From: Cycas panzhihuaensis
Lineage: Eukaryota > Cycadophyta
DNA length: 64,000 bases
Assembly: GCA_023213395.1 (NCBI GenBank)
Contig: CM041465.1
Span: 130,455,741-130,519,740, forward strand
Direction: 5' to 3'
The notes under the pieces are model-generated. The model did no database searches, was not told the DNA's origin, and saw only the letters and a program-made list of their open reading frames with translations. How positions within the stretch are numbered: position 1 is the stretch's first letter; each line of letters starts with the position of its first letter. A program made the translations under genes and the position numbers. Shown here one piece after another: positions 45,341-56,600 of this stretch.

Positions 45341-45860
45341 AAATTCAGAGAGGGAAGCATCTAGTTGGCAATTAGAGCAAAGAGCAGACAGAAGAGGAAG
45401 AAGAGGAAACAACCTTTATTGCAGCTTTATCAGAAGGAGTAAAAGAAGGGGATACGTGGTACGTTGATTCTCGAGCATCACGACACATGACCAACCGTGA
45501 AGATTGGTTTTAATCTCTTAAACCCTGCAGTGTGGATAAATTAGTTGAACTAGGTGATAAATATCCACTCAGTATAAAAGGAGTTGGCACAATTGCTGTT
45601 AATTTACAAGGAAATGTAAAAAAGATTGGCAATGTTCTGTTAGTTCCTAAACTCAAAATGAATCTCTTATCTGTTTCGCAATTCAATAAAAAGGGACTGA
45701 GAACTATTTTTGATGAAGATGGGTATTGTTGCATTATGGATATGAAAAGCAATGGAGATATCATCGCAAAAGGCATAAGATGTAATGATTTGTATCGTCT
45801 GCTGTCAAAACCTGTAATGCCCAACCTGGGTATGAAACCTTGTACTGTTGTAAGTGACAA
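45341..45860 (+). pseudogene. C9 aspartic protease with DSRAS active site
   Basis: The active site at 45466-45480 reads DSRAS instead of DSGAS, so the conserved Gly is Arg; a TAA at about 45510 follows. The frame then runs 45532-45987 (LVELGDKYPLSIKGVGTIAV, LLSVSQFNKKGLRTIFDEDG). It cannot act as a protease as written. Confidence 0.88.
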
Positions 45861-46720
45861 TAATAGAATGCGGCATTTGAAGGATGGACATCTTCCAATG
45901 GAAACACTAAAATTAATGGAAAGAACTGGTATGGTAAATGGATTGCCACACATTTCATCCAATAACCTTGTCTGCAAAGGATGCTAACTTGGTAAACAAC
46001 ATCGACTACCCTTTAAAGAGAGCAAATGGAGAACACAAACTAATATGGAATTAGTTCATACAAATCTCTGTGGACTGCTAACACCCTTATCGATAAATGG
46101 TTGCAGATACTTTCTCACCTTCATTGATGATTTCACTCGGAAAACGTGGGTATACTTCCTTCACAATAAATCAGAAGTCTTTGAAATCTTCAAAGAGTTT
46201 AAGACAAAAGTGGAATTGGAATCAGATAACAGAATAAAATGTATCAGATCAGATGGAGGCGGGGAATATATGTCCAAGGGGTTTCTGAATTACTGCAAAA
46301 TAAATGGGATTCGTAGATAGATTACAACTTCATATACATCCCAATGAAATGGGGTTGCTAAAAGAAAAAATCGAATGTTGATGGAAATGGCTTGCAGCAT
46401 GGTCCATGGAAAACAAATTCCAAAAACATACTGGGTTGAAGTAGTGAATACAACCTACTATTTAATAAATAGAAGTCCGACAAAGGCATTAGAAAATATT
46501 ACTCTAGAAGAAGCTTGGACAGGTAAGAAACCTTATGTTAGCTCTTTTAAAATATTTGGTAGTCAAGTTTTTGTTCATATTCCAGATAAAAGAAGATCCA
46601 AGCTTGATGCCAAAAGCATAGAATGCATCATGATTGGTTATAGTAAAAATTCAAAAGCTTACAAGTGTATTGACCCAAAGACAAATAAGATGGATATAAG
46701 CAGAGATGTTGTCTTCAATG
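45861..46720 (+). pseudogene. C9 integrase (broken)
   Basis: HLKDGH (Tyr to Asp) and CKGC followed by a stop where Gln is expected (45985-45987). HTNLCGLLTP has Asn for the first catalytic Asp. RSDGGGEY has the second Asp. A stop follows GIRR (46318), and VAKRKNR carries Lys for the catalytic Glu. The C-terminal part from 46375 is open (YLINRSPTKALENITLEEAW, VFVHIPDKRRSKLD). Confidence 0.88.
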
Positions 46721-47790
46721 AAATAGACAACACAGATAGTCAAACTCAAATGAAAATCATTGAAGAAGGTAGAATGAATTCAAATCACAAAGTCATCTTA
46801 AAAGAGGAGGCAGAAGAAGAGTCAGAAGTCACCACAGAAGAGATACGTCCTACAGATTCATTAGAAGAAAACACGAAAAAAGCTACATCTACAAAACAAT
46901 TGTCAGAAGAATCAACAAGAAAAGAGAAGAAATTGCCCAAATGGCTAATCAAAACAATCGAGGAAGGAGGTAATATACTTGAACACAAAACAAGAGGCCA
47001 AAGGCTTAAAGCATTACTTAGTCAAATTGAGCCTCAGTCCTTTCATGAAGCCCAGAATCATCCAAAATGGAAGGAAGCCATGAATCTAGAAATGAATTCT
47101 ATCATTAAAAATCAAACATGGGAACTGGTGGAATTGCCTCCTAACAACCCGGTAGTAAATTGCAAATAGGTCTACAAAGTCAAAGAAGGAGCCAGTGGAA
47201 AAATAGACAAGTATAAGGCAAGACTTATCGCAAAAGGATACACTTAAACAGCCAGTATTGATTTCGAAGAAACATTTTCTCCCATTGCCAAAATGAGTAC
47301 TATAAGAACAATTATTGCCTTGGCAGCCCTATACAATTGGAAAATCTTTCAGCTTGATGTAAAAAGTGCCTTTTTAAATGGTGATCTAGAGGAGGAAGTC
47401 TACATGTCTCAACCAGAAGGGTATGTCAAAAAGGGAGAAGAACATTTAGTATGCAAACTCAAAAAGGCCTTATACAAGTTGAAGTAAGCTCCTCGAGCCT
47501 CGTATGCAAAACTGTATCAGCACCTATGTCAAAATGGATTTCAAAAATGCAGTTCTAACTCCAGCCTATATACAAGGAAAAGGAACGGACGGATAACAAT
47601 TATTGTTGTTTACGTAGATGACATGATTTTCACAGGAAATGATGAAGAATTTGTCAAAAACATCAAAAAAGAACTAGAAAAAAAAAATTGAAATGACAGA
47701 TCTTGGGCTTTTGAACTACTACTTGGGAATAGAAGTAGACCAACAACAGAATTATGTTGCCTTGTCACAAAGAAAATACATAAAAGATCT
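46721..47790 (+). pseudogene. C9 linker and reverse transcriptase (broken)
   Basis: The integrase frame continues to a TAG at 47167 (VNCK-stop, Trp expected). A further stop occurs at 47246. From 47293, [20 protein letters not shown] is open to a TAA at 47485 (LYKLK-stop, where LYGLKQ is expected). YVDDM is intact at 47611-47625. A poly-A run near 47680 causes another shift. Confidence 0.88.
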
Positions 47791-48563
47791 TTTGATCAAC
47801 TTACTAATGGCAGACTGTAATCCATGTGCAACACCCATGGAAGCAAATTGTAATTTAGTAGCAAAAAGGGAGGAACAAGTTGTAGATACCATCTTGTATA
47901 GACAACTAGTTGGCAGCTTGATATTATCTTACAACAACCAGACCAAACATTTCATATTCAATGGGAATGGTATCCAGGTACATGCAGGAACCCAGATTAT
48001 GTCACTGGAATGTTGCCAAAAGAATATTAAGATATCTACAAGGTACAAAATATCTCAAATTAATTTATTCCAGTGAAGGAGCAACATAATTGATAGGCTA
48101 CTGTGACCCAGATTGGGCCAACGACAAGGAACAATGGAAGTCCACAAGCGGATATTGTTTCTTCTTAGGATCAGCAATCATCTCATGGTGCAGTAAAAAG
48201 CAATCCATTGTGGCACTTTTATCAACTGAAGCTAAGTACAAAGCTGCAGTAACAGCAACATGTGAAGCAATATGGTTCAGACAACTTCTTGATGAAGTAG
48301 AAGAAAAACATAACCAAGCAACAGTCTTATTCTGTGACAACCAAAGCGCTATAAAGCTTACCAAGAATCTGGTTCTGCATGCTAGAACGAAACATATAGA
48401 AGTACACCATCACTTCATAAGAGAAAAGGTGAGCAATAAAGAAATCAACTTAGAGTATTGTCCCTCATCAGAACAAATTGCAGATCTCATGACGAAGCCT
48501 CTTGCAAAAAAGAAGTTTCAAATGCTAAGAGATAAAATTGGGCTGAAAGAGATAAAACATTAA
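47791..48563 (+). pseudogene. C9 RNase H
   Basis: The frame 47693-48076 covers MTDLGLLNYYLGIEVDQQQN and LYRQLVGSL and is then shifted. The frame 48090-48563 has GYCDPDWANDKEQWKSTSGY (Ser to Pro in CDSDW), LFCDNQSAIKLTKNLVLHAR, HHHFIREKVSNKEINLEYCP and the final EIKH and stop at 48563. Confidence 0.9.
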
Positions 48564-48570
48564 GAGAGGG

Positions 48571-48810
48571 TGTTAGAACATAATGTTTTATCTTACTAGG
48601 AAAAGGGTGTAATGTTGCACCACCCCTCACAAGGTAACTCTCACATCATATTTTGACATTTGTCATGTAGAGAAGGGTCAGTTACATTTCTCTTTGTAAC
48701 GATCATAAATCAGTTATATATTTATAGAGACATTGTCTCCAAGCTAATACAAGTGATTCTTCATATCTTTCACCTAAATTCTTATTTTATCCAAGTTGTT
48801 TCGTTTAACA
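48571..48810 (+). repeat. C9 3' LTR
   Basis: 240 bp, preceded by AAGAGAGGG and followed by GGGTC (48811-48815), where LINE sequence resumes. Confidence 0.93.
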
Positions 48811-49543
48811 GGGTCAAGTAGGGGTGTTCTCTTGCTCTTACACTTTTTGGTTTATACACTAATGAACTAAAGCAAGTACTTTGAAGTGCTTATCTAGATG
48901 CGGGTGCCTTGCTTCATGGTGTCATTATACCTCTCCTCTTATTTGTAGGTGATATTGTCCTTCTAGCTTCTTCTCTTGATGGGCTCTAGGCATAGGGATA
49001 GCTTAGATGGTTTTTGTGACTCCAAACAACTCGTAGTAAATCCAAAAAATAGTGGTTATAGTCTTCACAAACAAGAGATCATCTTTGCCTACACTCACCT
49101 ATAAAGGCAAACCAACCCCAGACACTACCAATTATGTTTGTTTGGGAGTTACTTTCATAGGACTAACTCTTTCTTTCAGTCAAGTTGTATATATTGGGCC
49201 TCGTAAAGGTTATGCTTCTCTTCCCCTTCTTTAGAGGAGTTGCTTTTAGCTATATTTCTAGGACATTTTGACCAAGATGGATTTATTTGTTGCTCGGATT
49301 TGTCCTACTATTTGTATGGTTTAGAACTCTATAGGCAATCTTTAAATTCTCTTGATTCAACAAGAATTAGAAGGGTGCATACTCTCCTCCTCCAACATAT
49401 CATCTAGTGTGAAACCACAGTTCCACAATGCATTGTTTAGGCTGAGTTTGATGCTTAGCCACTCAAATTGAATGTTGTCTTTTGTATAGTTTGCTATATT
49501 CACTAACTTATAAACATGATAGATCCATTAGGGGACATGATAG
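48811..49543 (+). pseudogene. LINE LN, part 4 (RT end and C-terminus)
   Basis: Resumes the LN protein: GCSLALTLFGLYTNELKQVL (LINE motif GCPLSPxLFxLYxxEL), then LLFVGDIVLLASSLDGL (48936-48986). The catalytic YADD pair reads FVGD, with one Asp lost. DSKQLVVNPKNSGYSLHKQE and TTNYVCLGVTF follow, typical of the post-RT part. The C-terminal part near 49400-49480 (PQCIVLAEFDA) resembles the TPxxxxLAELG segment of LINEs lacking RNase H. C7 interrupts at 49544. Confidence 0.8.
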
Positions 49544-49798
49544 TGTAAAATTTCATAAGCTCACACATTAACAATGAATGAAATGACTCTTTGTGCCATA
49601 TTACACCAAGTAGGGCTTACATATGCATCAATTTCTGATATGCATGAGTGACATTCGTCGATCATACATGACTTATTAAGAATGTTATCTTAAGCTTGCA
49701 ATGGTGAATTGAAGAATGACTGAAGTACATAATAGAATGTTGATTATATTATAGAAATAGAAGGAAGTGTGTATATAGAATGATCATTAGTTTAACAC
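49544..49798 (-). repeat. C7 3' LTR (left end)
   Basis: 255 bp; on the minus strand it starts TGTTAAACTAATGATC. Left flank on the + strand is GATAG. Partner of 42370-42623. Confidence 0.85.
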
Positions 49799-50640
49799 CC
49801 CTTCATAATGTTTATTCTATTTGACTTATACCTTGATGCGTTCTCTAAAGAATTGGAACTTACCATTGCTAAGAGATTCGGTAAAGATGTTTGCATGTTG
49901 TTTTTCATTGGGACAATATATAGACTCTATTTCTTTGTTTTGAATCTTCTCCCTGATGAAGTGATGACAAACCTTGATATGTCTAGTTTGAGCATAGAAG
50001 ATGGGATTCTTTGCTAATTTGATTACACTTTGTTTGTCACAATTGATCATTGTGGGTTGATGTTGAGTTTGTCTTAGATCTTCTAGAATTCTTCTTAGCT
50101 AGACTGATTCACAAGTGGCTCCTACAACTGCCTTATAGTCTACTTTAGTTGAAGAGAGTGTAACTGAGGGTTGTTTCCTATTGCTCCAAGAGATTATCCC
50201 TGATCCAAGATTGAAACAGTAGCTAGAGGTCAATTCCTATTGTTGCATTCTCTAGCCCAATCTGAATCACTAAAGCTGACAAGTTTGAAGCCTTGATTTT
50301 TGATGTATTCACTTCCAAAGTCTAGGGTTCCCTTTATGTATCTTAAAATTCTTTTTGCAGGTTTCCAATGAGTTACTTGTGGAGCATAGATGAATTTAGA
50401 TATAATTCTATAGGATACATAATATCAGGATGAGTGGAAGTGAGATATATCAAACTTCCTATTAGGTTTTTGTATAATGTTTCATCAACTATAGGATCTT
50501 GAACTTTTGTTGTTAGCTTGCACTTGGTTTCCATGGGAGCGGAGGCTAGCTTGTAGTTGGCCATTTTGAACTTTGGGTAATAGTTCTTTGGTATACTTGG
50601 TCTGAGCTAGAAATATTCTTCTTTTTTCTTAGATTACTTC
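49799..50640 (-). pseudogene. C7 RNase H
   Basis: The tail 50050-49826 reads MINCDKQSVIKLAKNPIFYA, HHFIREKIQNKEIESIYCPN and FTESLSNGKF. The start 50564-50373 reads MANYKLASAPMETKCKL, then LIGSLIYLTSTHPDIMY. The middle is broken by shifts and stops. Confidence 0.85.
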
Positions 50641-51416
50641 AACTCCCAGGCCGTAGTGTAGTAGCCCCATGTCTATCATCTCAAGTGTTCACATCAGATT
50701 CCTTTTCACCTTTTTGATACTGTCTTCATCACTTCTAGTAATGAAAAGGTCATCAACATAAACAATTATAATAGTGATGAGGCTTACATGTTTAACTTTG
50801 ATGTAGAGACTTGGGTTAGATTCACTTTTGTATACCATGCTCTAGGGACTTGTTTTAAGACATATAAGGCTTTCTTTAATACGTAGAAAAAATGTTCTTC
50901 TCCACTTGTAGTGAACCCTAGAGATTGTTCCATGTAGAAGACTTCTTAGAGGTCTTCATTTAGGAATGCACATTTTATATCCATTTGATAGACTTTCCAA
51001 CTAAGTTGAGCAACAATGACAATAAAGGTTCATATGGTAATAGATTTTGCCATTGGAGGCAAGGTTTGTTCATAATCAATTCCCTCCATCTAAGTAAAGC
51101 CTGTGGCTACCAACTTGGCTTTATGCTTTTATATTGTTCCATCTTATCTAAATTTTGTTTTGAACAACCACTTATAACTTACCATTTGTGTGTCTTTTGG
51201 AGGGTCAATTAATTTCCATTTGTTGTTTCTTTGGATGGCTGAGGTTTCTTCATCCATGGGCTTATCTGAAGCCTTGTTCCCTCCAGCTTTTTCAAAGGAT
51301 ATGGGCTTGCCTATGCTCAAGGCACAACTTAGTGCATTAATTTTTCCATGTTGACTTTGTAACCTTATTTGTCTTCTTCTTTCCATGGTTGGGTGGTTTA
51401 TTCCCAAGTCAAACAA
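50641..51416 (-). pseudogene. C7 reverse transcriptase (broken)
   Basis: N-terminal part 51416-51144 has KPMDEETSAIQRNNKWKLID and VSYKWLFKTKF. The region between contains decayed LDVKSAF and ALYGLKQ equivalents. YVDDL is intact at 50746-50760 (minus strand). Confidence 0.85.
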
Positions 51417-52480
51417 GGTTTATAGATATCATTTTGGGATTTTTCTTTGTGGTAGACTTTCAATTTATTCTTGATCATTGTCATTGTGTGAGTTTTCTTC
51501 TTTTGGAGTCTCTTCTTCTCTTGGTTGATCTCCAGTTTGCACTCTTTTTTTACAACTACAAGAGATATTTTTATGATGCTTTCTTCCCTGATTGTTAATG
51601 GTAATTCAATCAAAGTAGGTTCTGTTTCTAAGATTACATTCTTGCTTATGATGATTTCATTTGTCTCAGGTTTGATAGGGTATGAATTTTTTATTGTAAC
51701 CTACAAATATGCATTTTGTGTTTTTCTCACCAAGCTTAGTTCTTTTTTTTTGGGATGTGCACAAATGCAGTGCTTCCAAATATTCTTAGGTGGTTGACAT
51801 CTAGCTTTTTATTACTTCTTGCTTCTTTTGGAGCTTTCCCTTCAATAGTCTATGTCGGACTTCTATTGACGAGGTAGACTATTGTCTTAACCTCTTCAAC
51901 CCAAAAGTTATTTGATATCACTTTTCCATTCAACATGCTCCTTGCCATTTGTGTGATGGTTCTATTTTTTTCTTTTAGCCGCTCCATTTGACTGAGGAGT
52001 ATAGGCCATTGTCAATTATCCCTTGATGCCATGAGCTTTGCAGTATTTGAAGAAATCATTGGAGGTGAGTTTCCCCTTGTTAATTCTAAGAATTTGAACT
52101 TTCCGCTTTTTTATTCCTGTAAAAGCTCTGAAGTCCTTGAGGATGTTGAAGGCATCACATTTGTTTTTGAGGAGGAACACCCAAGGTTTCCTTGTTAAAT
52201 CATCAATGAATATGATGAAGTATTTAGCTTCTCTAAGGGATGTGGTTTGCATAGGTCCATATAAGTCACTGTGAACAATTTCCAATTTGTTCACAACTCT
52301 CCATGAAACATTTGGGGACTTGTTCCTATGTTGTTTCCCAAGCATGCACCCTTCACATATCTCTTCATTTCTTTTGATGTTAGGTAAGCAATTTCCCATG
52401 TTTAAATTTCTCAATTAAATCAAACTTTGATAGCATAGATGTCCATACCTTAAATGCCAAGTTTCATTTATGGAGTTTCC
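51417..52480 (-). pseudogene. C7 integrase and linker (broken)
   Basis: The frame 52414-52016 has MGNCLPNIKRNEEICEGCML, GKQHRNKSPNVSW, HSDLYGPMQTTSLREAKYF (first Asp present, CGP to YGP), DDLTRKPWVFLLKNK and INKGKLTSNDFFKYC (second Asp lost). A PQSNGAAKR-like Glu region and the C-terminal part are degraded between 52016 and 51700. The Lys-rich frame 51613-51398 is the linker. Confidence 0.83.
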
Positions 52481-53182
52481 ATGGTTTACAACACACGCTT
52501 GTAGGATGGGAGTGGCCATGAATCCATAAAGGTCTTTTTCTTCCTTTCCCTCAACAATTATTTTGAAATTTTGCCTTTGTCCTTAGCAAGATATTTGCCA
52601 TCATCAAATTCAACTTTAAGTTGCTTCTTGGTTGTTTGGAAGATTGACAGAAGATTCTTTCTTAGTCAAGGTATACAAAGGACATCTCCAACTTTCATGA
52701 TTTCCCCATTAGTCATTCTCATGGGAATGACTTCTTTTCCTTTGATGGGGTGAGTGGTGTTGTCTCCTAGCTCCCTTGCACTATTTTCATAGTGGTGCTC
52801 CATGATTTTAAACCAGTTTCTTTGAGAGGTCATGTGCTTGGATGCTCTAGAGTAAGTGTACCAACTATTTAAAGGAGCTACTTTGGTGAAGAGGGCAACA
52901 ACAAATGTAGATTCATCTTTAATTTCTCCTTTTTCTAATATGTTGCCTAGGTATATGTTTTTCTTTTGCATATCAAATTTCCTTTTTTTGCTATCTTTGA
53001 TGAGATGTCCTAGCTTTTCATTGTAGTAGCAACTTCTTCTAATACAATGAACTCTTCTTTGGTGCTTTTTAATGTTAATTTTGTGGAAAGAGCCACTTCA
53101 AATTCTATCTCTTCATCATATTTCTTATTCCTAAGCTCCTAGTGTAGCATAAGGGCACTCAACTCTTAAAGGTCATATTTTT
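52481..53182 (-). pseudogene. C7 protease and gag C-terminus
   Basis: The frame 52971-52666 has STFVVALFTKVAPLNSWYTY, then SRASKHMTSQRNWF; the protease active site DSGAS reads YSRAS, so it is dead. Upstream, a degraded zinc knuckle (CYYNEKLGHLIKDS, two Cys lost) and the gag end ELRNKKYDEEIEFEVALS reach 53177. The frame's earlier part is at 35431-35946. Confidence 0.82.
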
Positions 53183-53265
53183 TGTTAAAAGCACACTTAC
53201 AAACAAGCAGCTAATTTAGAGATGAAAGAAACCATTCTTCTTCATTGATTAAAGGAGAGGAGAAC

Positions 53266-53296
<31 letters not shown>

Positions 53297-53421
53297 CAAG
53301 ATTACAATAGAGGGCCCATGCATGTCGGCTACTTGTCAACATAAAATAAAAGGGGGATTTATGAAACACAACCCTCAACAATAACTTAAGAGCTTCTAGA
53401 GATAAAACACTAACTTTAACA
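53183..53421 (-). repeat. C5 3' LTR (left end of C5)
   Basis: 239 bp with a TA microsatellite inside. On the + strand it starts TGTTAAAAGCACAC and ends TAACTTTAACA, followed by the purine tract complement TCCCCCC. Flank TTTTT versus GTTTT beyond the other C5 LTR (4 of 5). Confidence 0.87.
53268..53296. repeat. (AT)n microsatellite in C5 LTR
   Basis: About 14 AT repeats. The partner LTR at 35246-35430 has only a short ATATATAC run at the same place, so the expansion happened after insertion. Confidence 0.9.
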
Positions 53422-54321
53422 TCCCCCCTTAATGTTTCATCCTTTGTTCTGAACTCTTAGCAATCTTCAAAGGTATTGGGATCTATCTCTTCCAAAGGGC
53501 TTGGTGAAAATGTCTACAAGTTGATGCTCACTACTATAGTGTTGAAGATTGATCTCTTTGGCTTGAACTTTCTTACGTATAAAATGATGATGAACTTCAA
53601 TATGTTTTGTTCTTGCATGGTAGACCGGATTCTTTGTTAATTTGATAACACTCTGATTATCACAAAATATAGGAAAGGATTTAGATATTTCCTAATTCAA
53701 GTTTTTGAGCAATTGTTTGAGCTGGATTGCTTCACAAGTGGCACTCGCAGTTGCCTTGCATTTTGCCTTTGTAGAGGATAAAGCAATAGTTTCATGTTTC
53801 TTATTGCTCTAGGATGTTATGATTGATCCTAAGGTGAAGCAATACCCAATAGTAGATTTCCTCTCATGATGATCACCAGCCCAATCTGAATCACAGTATC
53901 CTATTAGCTTAAGATCAAGTTTTTTGTCATATTTCAATCCTAGATCTAAAGTGCCTTTGATGTACCTTAGAATTTTTTTAGCCACATTCCAATGAATGAC
54001 CTTTGGAGCATGCATGAATCTGGAGAAGATTTTGACTAAGTATGATATGTTCGATGTGATTGTTGTTAGATATATGAGACTTCCAACAAGCTGCTTGTAT
54101 AAAGTCTCATTTACTCCTTGACTATCTTCTTCTATTGTCAAAACACACCCTATCTCCATTGGAGTGAGGTTGGCATTGCAATTCTCCATATTAAATCTTT
54201 TTAAGAGATTTTTGGCATATTTCGATTGAGATATGAACATGGAGTTGTTTTTTTGACTTACTTCAATGCCAAGGTAATAATGCAACTGCCCCATGTTTGT
54301 CATTTTGAATTCATTTTCCAT
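53422..54321 (-). pseudogene. C5 RNase H and RT end
   Basis: The frame 54321-53809 is open for 170 codons: MGQLHYYLGIEVSQKNNSMF, LYKQLVGSLIYLTTITSNIS, VAKKILRYIKGTLDLGLKYD and GYCDSDWAGDHHERKSTIGY (catalytic Asp present). The tail (IHHHFIRKKVQAKEI-like, 53530-53620) is in another frame after a stop. Confidence 0.88.
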
Positions 54322-55051
54322 TTGGGATTATACCCATTCAATTGTTTCTTGATACAATGATTATCATAACCAAACCATTCTTTATTTTTGTATAAAGGCC
54401 TGGATCAGATTCACACCAACTAAATCCATTCTGCTTGAGGTGGAAATCTAGTTTTGTGTACCATGTCCAAGGTGCCTATTTTAGACCATATAGGGTCTTT
54501 TTTAACCTACATACTAAATGTTCTTCTCCTTTTTCCGCATAACCTGGAAGTTGTTCCATGCATACTTCTTCTAATTCTCCATTTAAGAAAGCACTTTTTA
54601 CATCAAGTTATGCAATTTCCCATCCAACGTGAGCTACTATTGCAATAACTGTTCTAATTGTTATCATTTTAGCCACAGGGGAAAAAGTTTTCTCATAGTC
54701 ATTTCCTATTGTCTAAGTATACCCTTTTGCTACTAACCTTGCTTTGAAGTTTTTAACATTGCCATCTAATTTTTCCTTGATTTTGTACACCCATTTACAT
54801 GCTGCAATAAGTTTGTCTTTTAGTGGCTCAACAAGCTGCTATGTTCTATTCTCCTTTATGGCCATCATTTCAGCATCCATGGCTTTTTGCCATTCTGGAT
54901 TATGACATGCTTCATTATAACTTTGAGGTTCGAGTAAATAAATTAAGGCTTGATGCCTTTGAGATCTTGTTTTTTGTTCAAAAGCTTCTTCTTTTGACTC
55001 TTCCAAGGTTTTTAGGTGCCATTTTGGAAGTTTCTTTGTTTGTTCCCTCAA
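54322..55051 (-). pseudogene. C5 reverse transcriptase (YVDD region deleted)
   Basis: N-terminal part 55051-54839 reads KLPKWHLKTLEESKEEAFEQ and NPEWQKAMDAEMMAIKENRT. Decayed [26 protein letters not shown] and LKQAPWTWYTKLDFHLKQ equivalents follow in mixed frames. At about 54322-54352 a short deletion removes the YVDD active site. Confidence 0.82.
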
Positions 55052-56200
55052 AGTGCTTTGATCACTATCTTCATGGGAGGTAGATCTTCTTGGAGTATTT
55101 TGTTCGCTGTCTTCATGAGAGTTAGATCTTCCTGAAGTGCTTCCTTCCTGTTTGCTACTAGATATGATATTCTCTCCTTGTTCCCTACTTCCTTGAGTAC
55201 TACCAATGGAGGATTTTTCTAAGGTATCTTCTCCATTATTCTCATTTTAGGAGACTTCTTTGTGAATTATTAACTCTTGGGAAGTCTTGGTCGAATGGAC
55301 TTATTCAGAAGAGATTTCTTCAAAAGTTACGTCTCTAATTATGTAAATTTTATTATTTTTTGATTCTATGAATTTGCATGCCTGGGATTTGATGTTGTAC
55401 CCTACAAAGATGCACTTGATGCTTTTGTCATCTAGTTTGGTTCTCTTTTCTGTGGGAACATGTCCATAAGTTATACTTCCAAAAACCCTAAGATGACTTA
55501 TATCAAGTTTCCTATTTGTCCATTTTTCTTTTGGAGTGATATTTTTTAGAACTTGAGTAGGGCTTCTATTTATGATATAAACTGTTGTATTTACTGCATC
55601 AGCCCAATATGTATTAGGTACATTTTTTCTTTTCATCATACATCTTGCCATTTCAGTTATGGTTTTGTTCATTCTTTTTGTTACCCCATTTGATTGTGGG
55701 GTGTAAGGAGTAGTGAGTTATCCACAGATACCATGTGATTTGTAGAAGTAGAAAAATTCATTCGAAACATACTCCCCTCCCCCATTTATTTTGAAAGTTT
55801 TGATCATACAACCACTTTCTAACTCTATCAGAGCTTTGAATTCTTTAAAGACATCTAATGCTTCTAACTTGCTAAAAATGAAATAAACCCACGTTTCCTT
55901 ATATAATCATAAAAAAAATAAGAAAGTACCTGCTTCCATTGATATAATTTAGAGTAATTGATCCACAAATATCGTTGTGGATTAGCTCTAATTTTTCTTG
56001 TGACCTCTATGCACTTTCTTGAAATTGTGATTTGTGACATTTTCCCAACATACAATTGTCACAAATAGATGAGTTAAATGAGATTTCAGGTAGATCTTTC
56101 ACCATATTCAGCTTCTTTAACATCTCCAATCTATCATTTGCAATATGACCATACCTTAAATTCCATATCTCATTATTTATGCTTTGAACAATCAAAGATT
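55052..56200 (-). pseudogene. C5 integrase and linker (broken)
   Basis: The frame 56195-56007 has EIWNLRYGHIANDRLEMLKK and CDNCMLGKCHKSQF, a complete zinc domain. A shift follows. The segment 55672-55301 has MNKTITEMARCMMKRKNVPN, VNTTVYIINRSPTQVLKNIT and VFGSITYGHVPTEKRTKLDD. A Ser/Glu-rich linker (55060-55290) follows. The catalytic core is spread over broken frames at 55700-55990. Confidence 0.83.
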
Positions 56201-56600
56201 TTACAAGAGGAGGCTAAATAGGTGTAGAGACCAATTTATATAGATTATCAATCTCTATTCCTTTAGTGATTATAATTCCATTTTGTTTCATATCACAAAT
56301 GGAGCATGTCCCATCTTTATCAAAAATAACACGATGTTTCTTTTTCCTCAACTAAGACACAGAAAGAAGGTTTCTTTTTAGGCTAGGCACAAACAACATA
56401 TTTCTAATCTTTTTGACTTCATTATTAATTTTGATAGCGATAGTTCCCTTTTCTTTAATACACAGAGGGAAACTATCACCAAGCTCTACTAATTTGCTGA
56501 GGTAATATGGATGCAAATCTCCAAATCATTCTTCTCTCCCTGTCACGTGGTTTGATGTACCAAAGTCTATGAACCAATCTTCATTTCCTTAAACATGAGA
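56201..56600 (-). pseudogene. C5 aspartic protease (decayed)
   Basis: Minus strand: DWFIDFGTSNHVTGRE near 56530-56580 (DSGAS to DFGTS), then a LGDSFPLCIKEKGTIAIKI segment, KRNLLSVS and KKKHRVIFDKDGTCSIC. The order is as in copia protease, with stops. Confidence 0.75.

Larger units (their letters stand above)
43614..48810 (+). mobile_element. C9: Ty1/copia element with mismatched flanks (probable chimera)
   Basis: LTRs of 240 bp at 43614-43853 and 48571-48810; the 5' copy begins TTTTAG where TGTTAG is expected. Left flank is GGATA and right flank GGGTC, so there is no target duplication. GGGTC does match the pentamer before the truncated C9-type LTR at 22569. The body has full gag-PR-IN-RT-RNaseH order with several stops. 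The primer-binding site has two altered bases (TGGTATCGTGAGCAG). Confidence 0.92.

Noticed and set aside
22143-49543. Simple large insertion of 22569-48810 as a single element
   Set aside because: The span holds several elements with their own target duplications, and its left end is only a 69-bp LTR stub joined to foreign RNase H.
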